Source: Actinomycetota bacterium
Lineage (GTDB): Bacteria; Actinomycetota; Rubrobacteria; Rubrobacterales; Rubrobacteraceae
DNA: 13,045 nucleotides
Assembly (NCBI GenBank): GCA_020200675.1
Contig: JAIVIG010000052.1
Span: 1-13,045, forward strand
Reading direction: 5' to 3'
Made by a program: the position numbers and the translations under genes
The notes under the pieces: generated by a model
What the model saw: the letters and a program-made list of their open reading frames with translations, nothing else
Told to the model about the DNA's origin: nothing
The model's database searches: none
Shown: one piece after another, positions 7,398 through 13,045 of the stretch
How positions within the stretch are numbered: position 1 is the stretch's first letter
Layout: each line of letters opens with the position of its first letter

Positions 7398-7540
7398 CTA
7401 GGGTTCCGTCGCGGGCACTACGAACGCAGTGCGAACGCGGGCCTGGACCGAGAGCGGCAAGCGGTCGGGAGACATCCGGCCGTCACACGGCGGGATAAAA
7501 GCCCGGGAGGCTGGAGAAGCTCCCCGGGCGCTTTTGCTTC
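7398..7540 (+). promoter_or_regulatory. guanidine-I riboswitch (ykkC class)
   Basis: The conserved blocks of the guanidine-I aptamer are present in order. They are CTAGGGTTCCG at 7398-7408, CTGGACCGAGAG at 7443-7454, ACACGG at 7485-7490, and GGGATAAAAG leading into CCCGGGAG, together 7492-7509. Variable hairpins lie between them: GCACT/AGTGC at 7415-7432, and GGTCGG paired with CCGGCC just before the ACACGG block. The family binds guanidinium and usually turns genes on by blocking a terminator. Here the 3' end of the aptamer overlaps an intrinsic terminator, and the next gene is a ureohydrolase resembling guanidine hydrolase. The frame of that gene is open through the riboswitch to an ATG at 7317, but this is fortuitous. 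Confidence 0.95.
7501..7540 (+). terminator. intrinsic terminator of the guanidine riboswitch
   Basis: GCCCGGG at 7501-7507 pairs with CCCGGGC at 7523-7529. The stem continues inward through GGCT/AGCT-type pairing with one mismatch to a short loop at about 7513-7517. GCTTTTGCTTC follows. The 5' arm is also the conserved 3' block of the aptamer, so ligand binding and termination should be mutually exclusive. This gives an ON switch when guanidine is bound. Confidence 0.8.
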
Positions 7541-7577
7541 GGGGGGTAGAGGAATAGCTACCCGAAAGGAGCGCGAC

Positions 7578-8138
7578 GTGGGAGGCAACCACCATCACAA
7601 CGGGAGGCCGGGGCCCCCCGACCAGGAGGCGCTAAAGCGTCTGAGAGGCTACGAGGCTCGCGAGAGGGAGGCTGCTCTAGGGAGTACCCGGTGGGACGCA
7701 GAGGTCGAGCGGTCGCTGGAGATAGGGCTCCCCGCCGCCGACTCTATCCAGGACCGGACCATCTCCACCTTCTCTCGGACGGAGCTTCCGCACTTCGCCG
7801 GGATCAACACTTTCATGAGCTTCCCGTACCTGGAGGACGTGCGCGAGGTCGGTAACTACGATGTCGCGGTGCTTGGCGCGCCGCTAGACATCGGCACGAC
7901 CTACCGCTCGGGTACCCGCTTCGGGCCACAGGCGATAAGGCGCATCTCTGCCCTCTATTCCACCTACAACTACGAGTTCGGGGTGGACTTGAGAGAGTCC
8001 TTGCGGCTGGCGGACCTCGGCGACATCTTCGTGATACCGGCGAACATCGAGAAGAGCTTCGACCAGATCGCGCGTGCGGTGAGCCACGTCGCCGAAAAAG
8101 GAGTCTTCCCGGTGATACTGGGCGGAGCCACTCGATAG
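7578..8138 (+). pseudogene. gdmH: guanidine hydrolase-like ureohydrolase, N-terminal part (frameshifted)
   Basis: N-terminal half of an arginase/agmatinase-fold hydrolase. Placement behind a guanidine-I riboswitch and the sequence style point to the Ni-dependent guanidine hydrolase GdmH, which makes urea and ammonia from guanidine. Translation starts at GTG 7578, with AAAGGAG at 7565-7571. Visible family segments are VAVLGAPLDIGTTYRSGTRFGPQAIRR and ADLGDIFVIP. The frame ends at TAG 8136-8138, just after VILGG. Adding one base between 8127 and 8128 would give Gly-Gly-Asp-His-Ser, the first metal-binding motif, and join this part to the 8129-8725 frame, for a total of about 382 residues, a normal GdmH length. 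As written, the Asp ligand is lost. The N-terminus contains three consecutive histidines. Either a real -1 mutation or a sequencing error explains this; agmatinase is the alternative assignment. Confidence 0.85.
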
Positions 8139-8725
8139 GCTACCCGGACGTGCGCGGCATCGCACCGCATATAGAGGGCAACGTCGGGATCATCCACCTC
8201 GACCGGCACGTGGATATCCAGGAGAAGGACATGGACGAGCGGATGCACACGACGCCGTGGTTCCACGCGACGAACATCCCGAACGCCCCGCCGAAGAACC
8301 TGGTGCAGTGCGGCATCGGCGGCTGGCAGGTCCCGAGGGCCGGGGTGCAGGTCGCCCGCGAGCGCGAGACGACGATCATGACCATAGGCGACGTCGAGGC
8401 GATGGGGATAGAGAAGGCCGCCGAGATGGCGCTGGAGGTCGCCTGGGACGGGGCCGAGGCGGTCTACCTCTCGTTCGACATCGACTCCGTGGATGCCGGG
8501 TTCGTGCCGGGGACGGGCTGGCCGGAGCCGGGCGGTTACCTGCCGCGCGAGGCGCTGAAGTTCTTGCACCTCGTGGCGAAGGAGGGTTTGTGCGGGATGG
8601 AGGTCGTCGAGGTGTCGCCGCCCTACGACATCAGCGACTCGACGGCGCTCCTCGCGGCGCGGGCGGTGGCCGACGTGCTCGCGACGCTTGTCAGCGAGGG
8701 ACACCTGGGCAAGCACCCGGCGTAA
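8129..8725 (+). pseudogene. gdmH: guanidine hydrolase-like ureohydrolase, C-terminal part (frameshifted)
   Basis: Continuation of the ureohydrolase in the +1-shifted frame, beginning His-Ser-Ile-Gly-Tyr-Pro at 8129. Taken alone it could only start at GTG 8150, which has no ribosome-binding site. The remaining metal-site motifs are intact: HLDRHVDIQ (Asp at 8201, His at 8207, Asp at 8213) and SFDIDSVDAGFVPGTG (Asp at 8477 and 8483). MHTTPWFHATNI corresponds to the substrate-site HGTP region. Agmatinases normally have Asp-Ala-His-x-Asp and Asp-x-Asp-x-x-Asp-Pro. The Arg in DRHVD and the Ala in VDAGF, with the following GWPEPGG, set this group apart and, as I recall, resemble GdmH. Thus all ligands except the Asp at the frameshift survive, so the gene was functional recently or still is. 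It ends 25 bases before the symporter start. Confidence 0.83.
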
Positions 8726-8750
8726 TGGCAAACGAGTCAAGGAGTTCGAC

Positions 8751-10301
8751 GTGATCATTCTCTTGGTGGTAGGAGCTTTTATCGTTCTACAGCTCACTCT
8801 GGGGCTGTACATAGCCAGGAAGGTCCAGGGCGACAGCACCAACTACATCGTCGCGGGGCGTGGCCTGATCCTGCCGCTCGCGGCGGCGACGCTTATGGCG
8901 CAGGCGGTGGACTCGAACGCGACGCTGGGCAACACGGACCTCTCCGCGCAGTTCGGGTTCTGGGCGGGGGCTTCGTTGCCGGTAGGGCTTGCGCTCTGTC
9001 TGTTCCTCACCGGATTGTTCTTCGCCAAGCCGATGAACCGTATGGGGCTCTTGACGCTGCCGGACTTCTACCGCAGGAAGTATGGGCGAACCGTGGAGAT
9101 GCTTTCGGCCCTGATCATGATCCTCGGCTTCACCATCCTCCTCGCCGGTAATATCGTCGCGGGCGGGTTCCTGTTCGAGACGTTCATGGGGACGAGCTAC
9201 GCCACGGGTGTCATCATCATCACCGTGGCCGTGTTCGCGTACACCATCGCCGGCGGCATGTTCTCCGACACTCACGTCTCCGTCCTCCAACTAGCCGTGG
9301 CTCTAGCCGGGGCGATGGCGCTGCTATTTTGGATCGCCATGAACTACGGCATCTCGTTCCCCGAAGAGATGGGACCGTTCGCCTTCTCCCAGCTCACCGA
9401 CCCGGCCGCCGGTGCGTACATAAACTGGGCCACGCTCCTTGCTCTGGGCCTGGGCGACATAGTCGCCATAGACTTCATGCAGCGCGTCTTCGCCGCCGAG
9501 AGCCCGGAGACGGCCCAGAGGGCCTGCTTCGCCGGCGCCATCGGCACGCTCGTCATCGGGGTGCCGTTCGCCGTCGTCGCCCTCTCGGCGGGGAGCATCC
9601 TGGAGGTGGCGGGGATCACTCCCGACGGCCCGATACTGTACGCGCTCCTCCAAGACGTCGCCCCGCCGGCGCTGGCCGCGCTGGTGCTCTCGGGGATAAT
9701 CGCGGCGTCGTTCTCGACCGCGGACGGTGCAATATTGGGTACCGCTGCGGTCTTCGCGCGCAACGTCATGGGTATCAGGCAAGAGTTTGACGAGGGGGAG
9801 CGGGACAGGCTTCTAACCTGGACTCGCGTTATGACCGTCCCGATCACGCTGGTCGGCATCTTCTTCGCCATCCGTGTCCCCGAGACAGGGATACTTCTCA
9901 CGCTCGCCTTCGACGTCCTCTTCGCCGGCCTGCTTGTACCGTTCGTGCTCGGCCTGTACTGGAGTGGCGCGACCGGACCAGCGGCTCTAGCCGCGATCAT
10001 CGCCGGTACGACGACACGTCTGGCGTTCTTCGTCCTCATGCCGACGGTCTACACCGCCGAGAACACGCTACTGTACATCCCGAACGAGGTCTTCGTGGCC
10101 TCCTTCGATGGCGTCCCGACGCTCATAAGCCCGCTCGTCGGCCTTACGGTCTTCGTCGTCGTGGCCCTGGCGACCAACGGCGCATTCGCTCCTGCGCCCG
10201 CTCCCTCCGTTCCGGCCGCCAGGGACGGAAGACTCCTCACGGGACCGGTAGTCCGGTACCAGATTAACGGGAGTACGCCGCTCCGGAACCGCGCCCGCTA
10301 A
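8751..10301 (+). CDS. sodium:solute symporter family transporter
   Basis: Membrane symporter of the SSS/SLC5 family (LeuT fold, about 13 helices, 516 residues). Start chosen at GTG 8751 because AAGGAG at 8739-8744 precedes it by 6 bases and the first residues enter the first helix at once. A longer frame to TTG 8688 would overlap the ureohydrolase. Family signatures are YIVAGRGLILPLAAA after helix 1, LPDFYRRKYGR at about 103-113, YTIAGGMFSDTHVSVLQ, and ASFSTADGAILGTAAVFARN in the second repeat, which is expected to form part of the Na+ site. It lies 25 bases behind the ureohydrolase, so it should be under the guanidine riboswitch. Plausible substrates are guanidinium, urea or another small nitrogen compound; the SSS family includes the urea transporter DUR3. 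The substrate is inference. Confidence 0.88.
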   Translation: MIILLVVGAFIVLQLTLGLYIARKVQGDSTNYIVAGRGLILPLAAATLMAQAVDSNATLGNTDLSAQFGFWAGASLPVGLALCLFLTGLFFAKPMNRMGLLTLPDFYRRKYGRTVEMLSALIMILGFTILLAGNIVAGGFLFETFMGTSYATGVIIITVAVFAYTIAGGMFSDTHVSVLQLAVALAGAMALLFWIAMNYGISFPEEMGPFAFSQLTDPAAGAYINWATLLALGLGDIVAIDFMQRVFAAESPETAQRACFAGAIGTLVIGVPFAVVALSAGSILEVAGITPDGPILYALLQDVAPPALAALVLSGIIAASFSTADGAILGTAAVFARNVMGIRQEFDEGERDRLLTWTRVMTVPITLVGIFFAIRVPETGILLTLAFDVLFAGLLVPFVLGLYWSGATGPAALAAIIAGTTTRLAFFVLMPTVYTAENTLLYIPNEVFVASFDGVPTLISPLVGLTVFVVVALATNGAFAPAPAPSVPAARDGRLLTGPVVRYQINGSTPLRNRAR

Positions 10302-10337
10302 CGCCGGGAGGCGGAAGACAGGATTGTACCGGGGTCT

Positions 10338-10353
10338 AACGTTTGGGCGTTTT
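10338..10353 (+). terminator. weak hairpin with short T-run after the symporter gene
   Basis: AACG (10338-10341) pairs with CGTT (10348-10351), followed by TT and then G. The stem is only 4 bp. It may cause partial termination between the symporter and the NCS1 permease. AACC 10361-10364 and GGTT 10371-10374 form another weak stem downstream. Confidence 0.2.
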
Positions 10354-10421
10354 GAGGAGGAACCTTTTGGGGTTGGGGCTAAAGACGACCCGGCGCGGCG
10401 CTCTCTAAGATGCCGCTCAGA

Positions 10422-10431
10422 CGTGTACACG
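10422..10431. repeat. 10-bp perfect palindrome before the NCS1 permease gene
   Basis: CGTGTACACG is fully self-complementary and lies 20 bases before the preferred ATG at 10452. It also lies just downstream of a weak -10-like TAAGAT (10406-10411). A dimeric regulator or a leader hairpin is possible. There is only one copy, so support is slight. Confidence 0.25.
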
Positions 10432-10451
10432 AGTGCAGAGGGAGCGTCCGG

Positions 10452-12197
10452 ATGATCGAGGAACAGCCGCAAGAGAAGGTCAAGCGCAAGTTCAACAAGA
10501 TGGTCGACAACCCGATGCTGGAGGACTACTCCCTCCGGTACGCGCCGCGGTCTTTCAGGAAGTGGAGCGAGTACGCCTGCGCCAGCGCCGCTCTAGGCGG
10601 GATCGCCTACCTCGTGGACTTCGCCATCGGGGCCTCGATCACGGTCGCCTACGGCTTCACGAGTGCGACGCTCGCCATCCTGCTCGCCGCCGCGACCATC
10701 TTCCTGACGGGCATCCCGATCTCCTACTACGCCGCCAAGTACAACATAGACATGGACCTCCTCACGCGGGGGGCGGGCTTCGGGTATCTAGGGTCCACCA
10801 TTACATCGCTCATCTACGCGAGCTTCACGTTCATCTTCTTCGCCCTCGAAGCGAGCGTCATGGCCCAGGCACTGACGTTGTTCTTCGGGATGCCGCTGAC
10901 GGTCGCGTACCTGATCTGCGCGCTCGCCATAATTCCGCTCGTTATCTTCGGGATGACGCTCCTCTCGAAGCTGCAGATGTGGACCCAGCCGATCTGGTTC
11001 GCCCTCATCCTCGCGCCGTTTATAGCTCTGACGATAGTCCAGCCTGGCATCTACGCCGAGTGGGTGAACTTCGCCGGTAGTGAGTCGGGGACGGCCTCGT
11101 TCCAGCTCGTCGGCTTCGGCCTGGCGGCCGGCATCGCGCTCTCCTTGATCGCCCAGATCGGGGAACAGGTAGATTACCTGCGCTTCATGCCCGAGAAAAC
11201 CCCCGAGAACCGCTTCAAATGGTGGGCCGCCGTCATCGCCGCCGGCCCGGGTTGGGTTGTCCTCGGGGCGTTGAAGCAGATGGGCGGCGCGATCCTGGCT
11301 GTGTTCATCATCAGCGAGGTGGACCCCACACAGGCCACCGAACCAATAGAGCAGTTTGTCCGCAGCTTCGAGCTGTTTATCCCGAACGAGTTCTGGGCGC
11401 TGGCCGTGGCGACCTTCCTGGTGGTGCTTTCGCAAGTCAAAATAAACGTCACCAACGCCTACTCGGGTTCCCTGTCGTGGTCTAACTTCTTCTCGCGGAT
11501 CTTCCACTGGCACCCGGGCCGGGTGGTGTGGGTGGTCTTCAACGTCGCCATCGCGCTCGCGTTGATGCTCGGCGGCGTCTTCGGCTTCCTGAACTTCGTG
11601 CTCGGCTTCTACTCCAACGTGGCGATAGCCTGGATCGGGGCGGTCGTCGCTGACCTGGTAATAAACAAACCTTTCCTCAAAGTGAGCCCCTCGTACATCG
11701 AGTTCAAGCGTGCTCACCTGTACCAGATCAACCCGGTCGGCTTCGTCTCTATGATCGTGGCCTCCGCGGTCTCCATACCGGCCTTCTTCGGCGTCTTTGG
11801 CGAGTACGCTCAGGCCTTCTCTCCCTACCTGGCCCTCACCATCGCGTTCGTCCTCTCGCCCGTCCTCGCCCTCCTCACGAAAGGCGAGTACTACATAGCT
11901 CGCGAGGGCTCCTCGAGCGAGTTCCTGGAGAACAGCGACGAGCGCTACCGCCTGAGAGAGTGCGTGCAGTGCGGGCCGGATACGAGACCCCCGAGATGTC
12001 CTATTGCCCGTTCCACGAAGGAGACATCTGCACCCTTTGCTCCACCCTGGACAGGGACTGCCACGACATGTGCAAGAAACAGGCCTCCAACGGGGAGGTG
12101 CAACCGGCGTACATGCTGGGCGGCGAGATCAAGCGAAAGCAATAGCAGCACCGGGAACCGGGGAGAGTGGGAGCACGCCTCCCCGGTTCGTACATGA
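10452..12197 (+). CDS. NCS1-family permease (cytosine/purine/allantoin type), frameshifted near C-terminus
   Basis: Membrane transporter of the nucleobase:cation symporter-1 family, about 12 helices. The preferred start is ATG 10452 with GGAG at 10441-10444; the frame runs on to ATG 10410. The N-terminus (NPMLEDYSLRYAPRSFRKWS) precedes helix 1. Other subgroup features are YNIDMDLLTRGAGFGYLGST, AQIGEQVDYLRFMP (about 235-247) and KINVTNAYSGSLSWSNFFSR. The transport domain is complete to about residue 495. Near 11980 the frame breaks: as written it continues into a low-quality Arg/Ser/Thr-rich tail to 12197. The adjacent frame instead gives a Cys-rich tail that ends at 12145. One added base near 11980 would restore a 564-residue protein. 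The substrate may be a purine, hydantoin, allantoin or another nitrogen-rich compound. It lies 150 bases after the symporter, probably in the same nitrogen regulon. Confidence 0.83.
   Translation: MIEEQPQEKVKRKFNKMVDNPMLEDYSLRYAPRSFRKWSEYACASAALGGIAYLVDFAIGASITVAYGFTSATLAILLAAATIFLTGIPISYYAAKYNIDMDLLTRGAGFGYLGSTITSLIYASFTFIFFALEASVMAQALTLFFGMPLTVAYLICALAIIPLVIFGMTLLSKLQMWTQPIWFALILAPFIALTIVQPGIYAEWVNFAGSESGTASFQLVGFGLAAGIALSLIAQIGEQVDYLRFMPEKTPENRFKWWAAVIAAGPGWVVLGALKQMGGAILAVFIISEVDPTQATEPIEQFVRSFELFIPNEFWALAVATFLVVLSQVKINVTNAYSGSLSWSNFFSRIFHWHPGRVVWVVFNVAIALALMLGGVFGFLNFVLGFYSNVAIAWIGAVVADLVINKPFLKVSPSYIEFKRAHLYQINPVGFVSMIVASAVSIPAFFGVFGEYAQAFSPYLALTIAFVLSPVLALLTKGEYYIAREGSSSEFLENSDERYRLRECVQCGPDTRPPRCPIARSTKETSAPFAPPWTGTATTCARNRPPTGRCNRRTCWAARSSESNSSTGNRGEWEHASPVRT
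11981..12145 (+). pseudogene. Cys-rich C-terminal tail of the NCS1 permease, displaced by frameshift
   Basis: In the frame starting at 11981 (YETPEMSYCPFHEG...) a compact Cys pattern appears: C-x7-C-x2-C-x6-C-x3-C, at 12005, 12029, 12038, 12059 and 12071. The two cysteines at 11961 and 11970 (C-x2-C), in the upstream frame, belong to the same module. Seven Cys plus nearby His suggest a zinc- or iron-sulfur-binding domain. I recall similar tails after transporter domains in some bacteria, sometimes leading into histidine kinases, so it may be a sensing or coupling module. It ends in a basic GGEIKRKQ. A single missing base near 11980 (GGA before TAC) explains the separation from the permease. 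Confidence 0.75.
12155..12189. terminator. 11-bp perfect inverted repeat between NCS1 permease and ureA
   Basis: GAACCGGGGAG at 12155-12165 and CTCCCCGGTTC at 12179-12189 are perfect reverse complements with a 13-base loop, starting 10 bases after the restored permease stop. It is a strong hairpin but no T-run follows, so it may be a processing or partial termination signal rather than a classic intrinsic terminator. Confidence 0.5.
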
Positions 12198-12222
12198 GGT
12201 GGCGGTCGGGCCTGGCTCGGAG

Positions 12223-12252
12223 TATGCTGACGGGGTTCGGGACGAAAGGAGG
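12223..12252 (+). promoter_or_regulatory. possible ureA -10 box and strong ribosome-binding site
   Basis: TATGCT at 12223-12228 resembles a -10 box and would give a leader of roughly 22 bases. AAGGAGG at 12246-12252 is a near-ideal Shine-Dalgarno sequence 5 bases before the ureA ATG. A good -35 box is not evident. Together with the preceding hairpin this suggests ureA-cynS may be its own transcription unit. Confidence 0.4.
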
Positions 12253-12257
12253 AGCGT

Positions 12258-12560
12258 ATGAAGCTCTCGCCGGGGGAGCAGGAGAAGTTGATGATCTTCA
12301 CCGCCGCCGAGGTCGCCCGTCGCAGGAGGGACAGGGGCCTGAAGCTGAACTACCCGGAGGCCGTCGCCCTCATCTCCGCCGAGCTCCTCGAAGGGGCCCG
12401 CGACGGCAGGAGCGTCGCCGACCTGATGAGCTTCGGCGCTACCATACTTTCTCGCGAGGACGTGATGGAAGGCGTCTCCGAGATGGTGGATGAGGTGGCT
12501 GTCGAAGCCACCTTTCCCGACGGCGTCAAGCTCGTTACCATCCACGATCCCATAACCTAG
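12258..12560 (+). CDS. ureA: urease subunit gamma
   Basis: Gamma subunit of urease, the Ni enzyme that hydrolyses urea to ammonia and carbamate. The 100-residue length is exactly that of stand-alone UreA. The protein is family-typical throughout: MKLSPGEQEKLMIF at the N-terminus, LNYPEAVALISAELLEGARDG, SVADLMSFG, and the C-terminal VEATFPDGVKLVTIHDPI. UreA holds structural roles in the UreABC trimer and carries no active-site metal, so it cannot work alone; ureB, ureC and the Ni-insertion genes must be elsewhere or beyond the window. It fits downstream of guanidine hydrolase, which yields urea. In most urease clusters ureB follows directly; here cynS does, 19 bases later. Confidence 0.96.
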   Translation: MKLSPGEQEKLMIFTAAEVARRRRDRGLKLNYPEAVALISAELLEGARDGRSVADLMSFGATILSREDVMEGVSEMVDEVAVEATFPDGVKLVTIHDPIT

Positions 12561-12579
12561 TAAGAAGGAGCGATGCCCC

Positions 12580-13023
12580 GTGATCCGCGAAGAAGCCACC
12601 GAACTCATCCTGGAGGCCAAAAAGAAAAAGGGTCTGACCTTCGAGGCCATCGCCCAGAAGGTTGGCAAGCACAAGGTCTGGACGACCGCCGCCCTCATGG
12701 GACAGCATCCCATGAGCGCCGAAGAGGCCGACACCGTGGTGGACCTTCTGGACCTCGACTCAGAGGTCGGCGAGGCCCTGCAGGAGATCCCGCTGCGCGG
12801 TTCCCTGGAGACCGACGTATCGTCCGACCCCACGATCTACCGGATACACGAGATCACCCAGGTCTACGGGACCACCATAAAAGCCCTGATACACGAAGAG
12901 TTCGGCGATGGGATCATGAGCGCCATAACGTTCAACATGGACATAGAGCGGGAGGAGTCCGACGAAGGGCCGCGCGTCAAGATCACCTACAACGGCAAGT
13001 TCCTCCCCTACAAGTGGGATTAG
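12580..13023 (+). CDS. cynS: cyanate hydratase (cyanase)
   Basis: Cyanase converts cyanate and bicarbonate to carbamate and CO2; the carbamate then gives ammonia and a second CO2. The 147-residue protein has an N-terminal helical DNA-binding-like domain (about 1-70) and the conserved C-terminal catalytic part. The catalytic triad corresponding to E. coli Arg96, Glu99 and Ser122 is intact as Arg88, Glu91 and Ser114 (YRIHEITQVYGTT and FGDGIMSAI). The protein starts at GTG 12580; AAGGAG at 12565-12570 is 9 bases upstream. An ATG at 12573 is nearer but out of frame. It lies 19 bases after ureA, so the two are almost certainly co-transcribed. Cyanate forms spontaneously from urea, so it fits a urea-producing pathway both as detoxification and as a further nitrogen source. 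Confidence 0.96.
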   Translation: MIREEATELILEAKKKKGLTFEAIAQKVGKHKVWTTAALMGQHPMSAEEADTVVDLLDLDSEVGEALQEIPLRGSLETDVSSDPTIYRIHEITQVYGTTIKALIHEEFGDGIMSAITFNMDIEREESDEGPRVKITYNGKFLPYKWD

Positions 13024-13045
13024 CGCTGTGATCCCCGGCGAACCA

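Noticed and set aside
7317..7577. In-frame extension of the ureohydrolase up to ATG 7317
   Set aside because: It would translate through the guanidine-I riboswitch and its terminator; GTG 7578 has a clear ribosome-binding site just downstream of the riboswitch.
8110..8150. Programmed ribosomal frameshifting in the ureohydrolase
   Set aside because: There is no slippery heptamer or obvious stimulatory element, and a simple one-base loss restores a conserved codon exactly.
8688..8750. Upstream TTG start for the sodium:solute symporter
   Set aside because: It overlaps the end of the ureohydrolase, adds a charged segment unlike the family, and GTG 8751 has AAGGAG at ideal spacing.
10788..11717. 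309-residue open frame on the - strand opposite the NCS1 permease
   Set aside because: Charged, repetitive composition typical of the reverse complement of a membrane-protein gene; no recognisable domain.
12573..13031. 152-residue open frame starting at ATG 12573, overlapping cynS
   Set aside because: It has a better-spaced ribosome-binding site, but the product is Arg/Pro-rich with no family, whereas the cynS frame has the intact catalytic triad.

Overview
The window comes from a high-GC bacterium that often uses GTG and TTG starts. It carries uvrC followed by rapZ, an arrangement typical of Actinobacteria. A deep-branching, Rubrobacter-like actinobacterium would fit, but this is inference from gene content and style, not a database match. 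All genes I support are on the + strand.

Positions 1-700 hold an unrecognised, less GC-rich gene that may begin before the window. Positions 700-2954 hold an alkaline-phosphatase-superfamily metallohydrolase (nucleotide pyrophosphatase/phosphodiesterase type) and a six-helix membrane protein of unknown function. Positions 2978-5863 hold uvrC, apparently transcribed as a leaderless mRNA, and rapZ (yvcJ-like). The usual downstream partners yvcK and whiA do not follow.

Positions 6091-13023 form a nitrogen-scavenging region. It opens with an acetamidase/formamidase that has an export-signal-like N-terminus. Next is a clear guanidine-I (ykkC) riboswitch with an intrinsic terminator at about 7398-7540. 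It sits directly in front of a ureohydrolase resembling the Ni-dependent guanidine hydrolase GdmH. A sodium:solute symporter, an NCS1-type permease with a cysteine-rich tail, a urease gamma subunit (ureA) and a cyanase (cynS) follow. The implied chemistry is guanidine to urea plus ammonia (GdmH), urea to ammonia (urease, only gamma present here), and cyanate to ammonia and CO2 (CynS). The two transporters are candidate importers, with guanidine as the riboswitch signal.

Two genes of this cluster are each broken by an apparent one-base loss. In the ureohydrolase the loss falls exactly in the metal-binding Gly-Gly-Asp-His motif (about 8127). In the NCS1 permease it falls at the start of the cysteine-rich tail (about 11980). 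The sequence alone cannot tell real decay from assembly error. UvrC also has Ser in place of one of the four Cys expected to bind its 4Fe-4S cluster.
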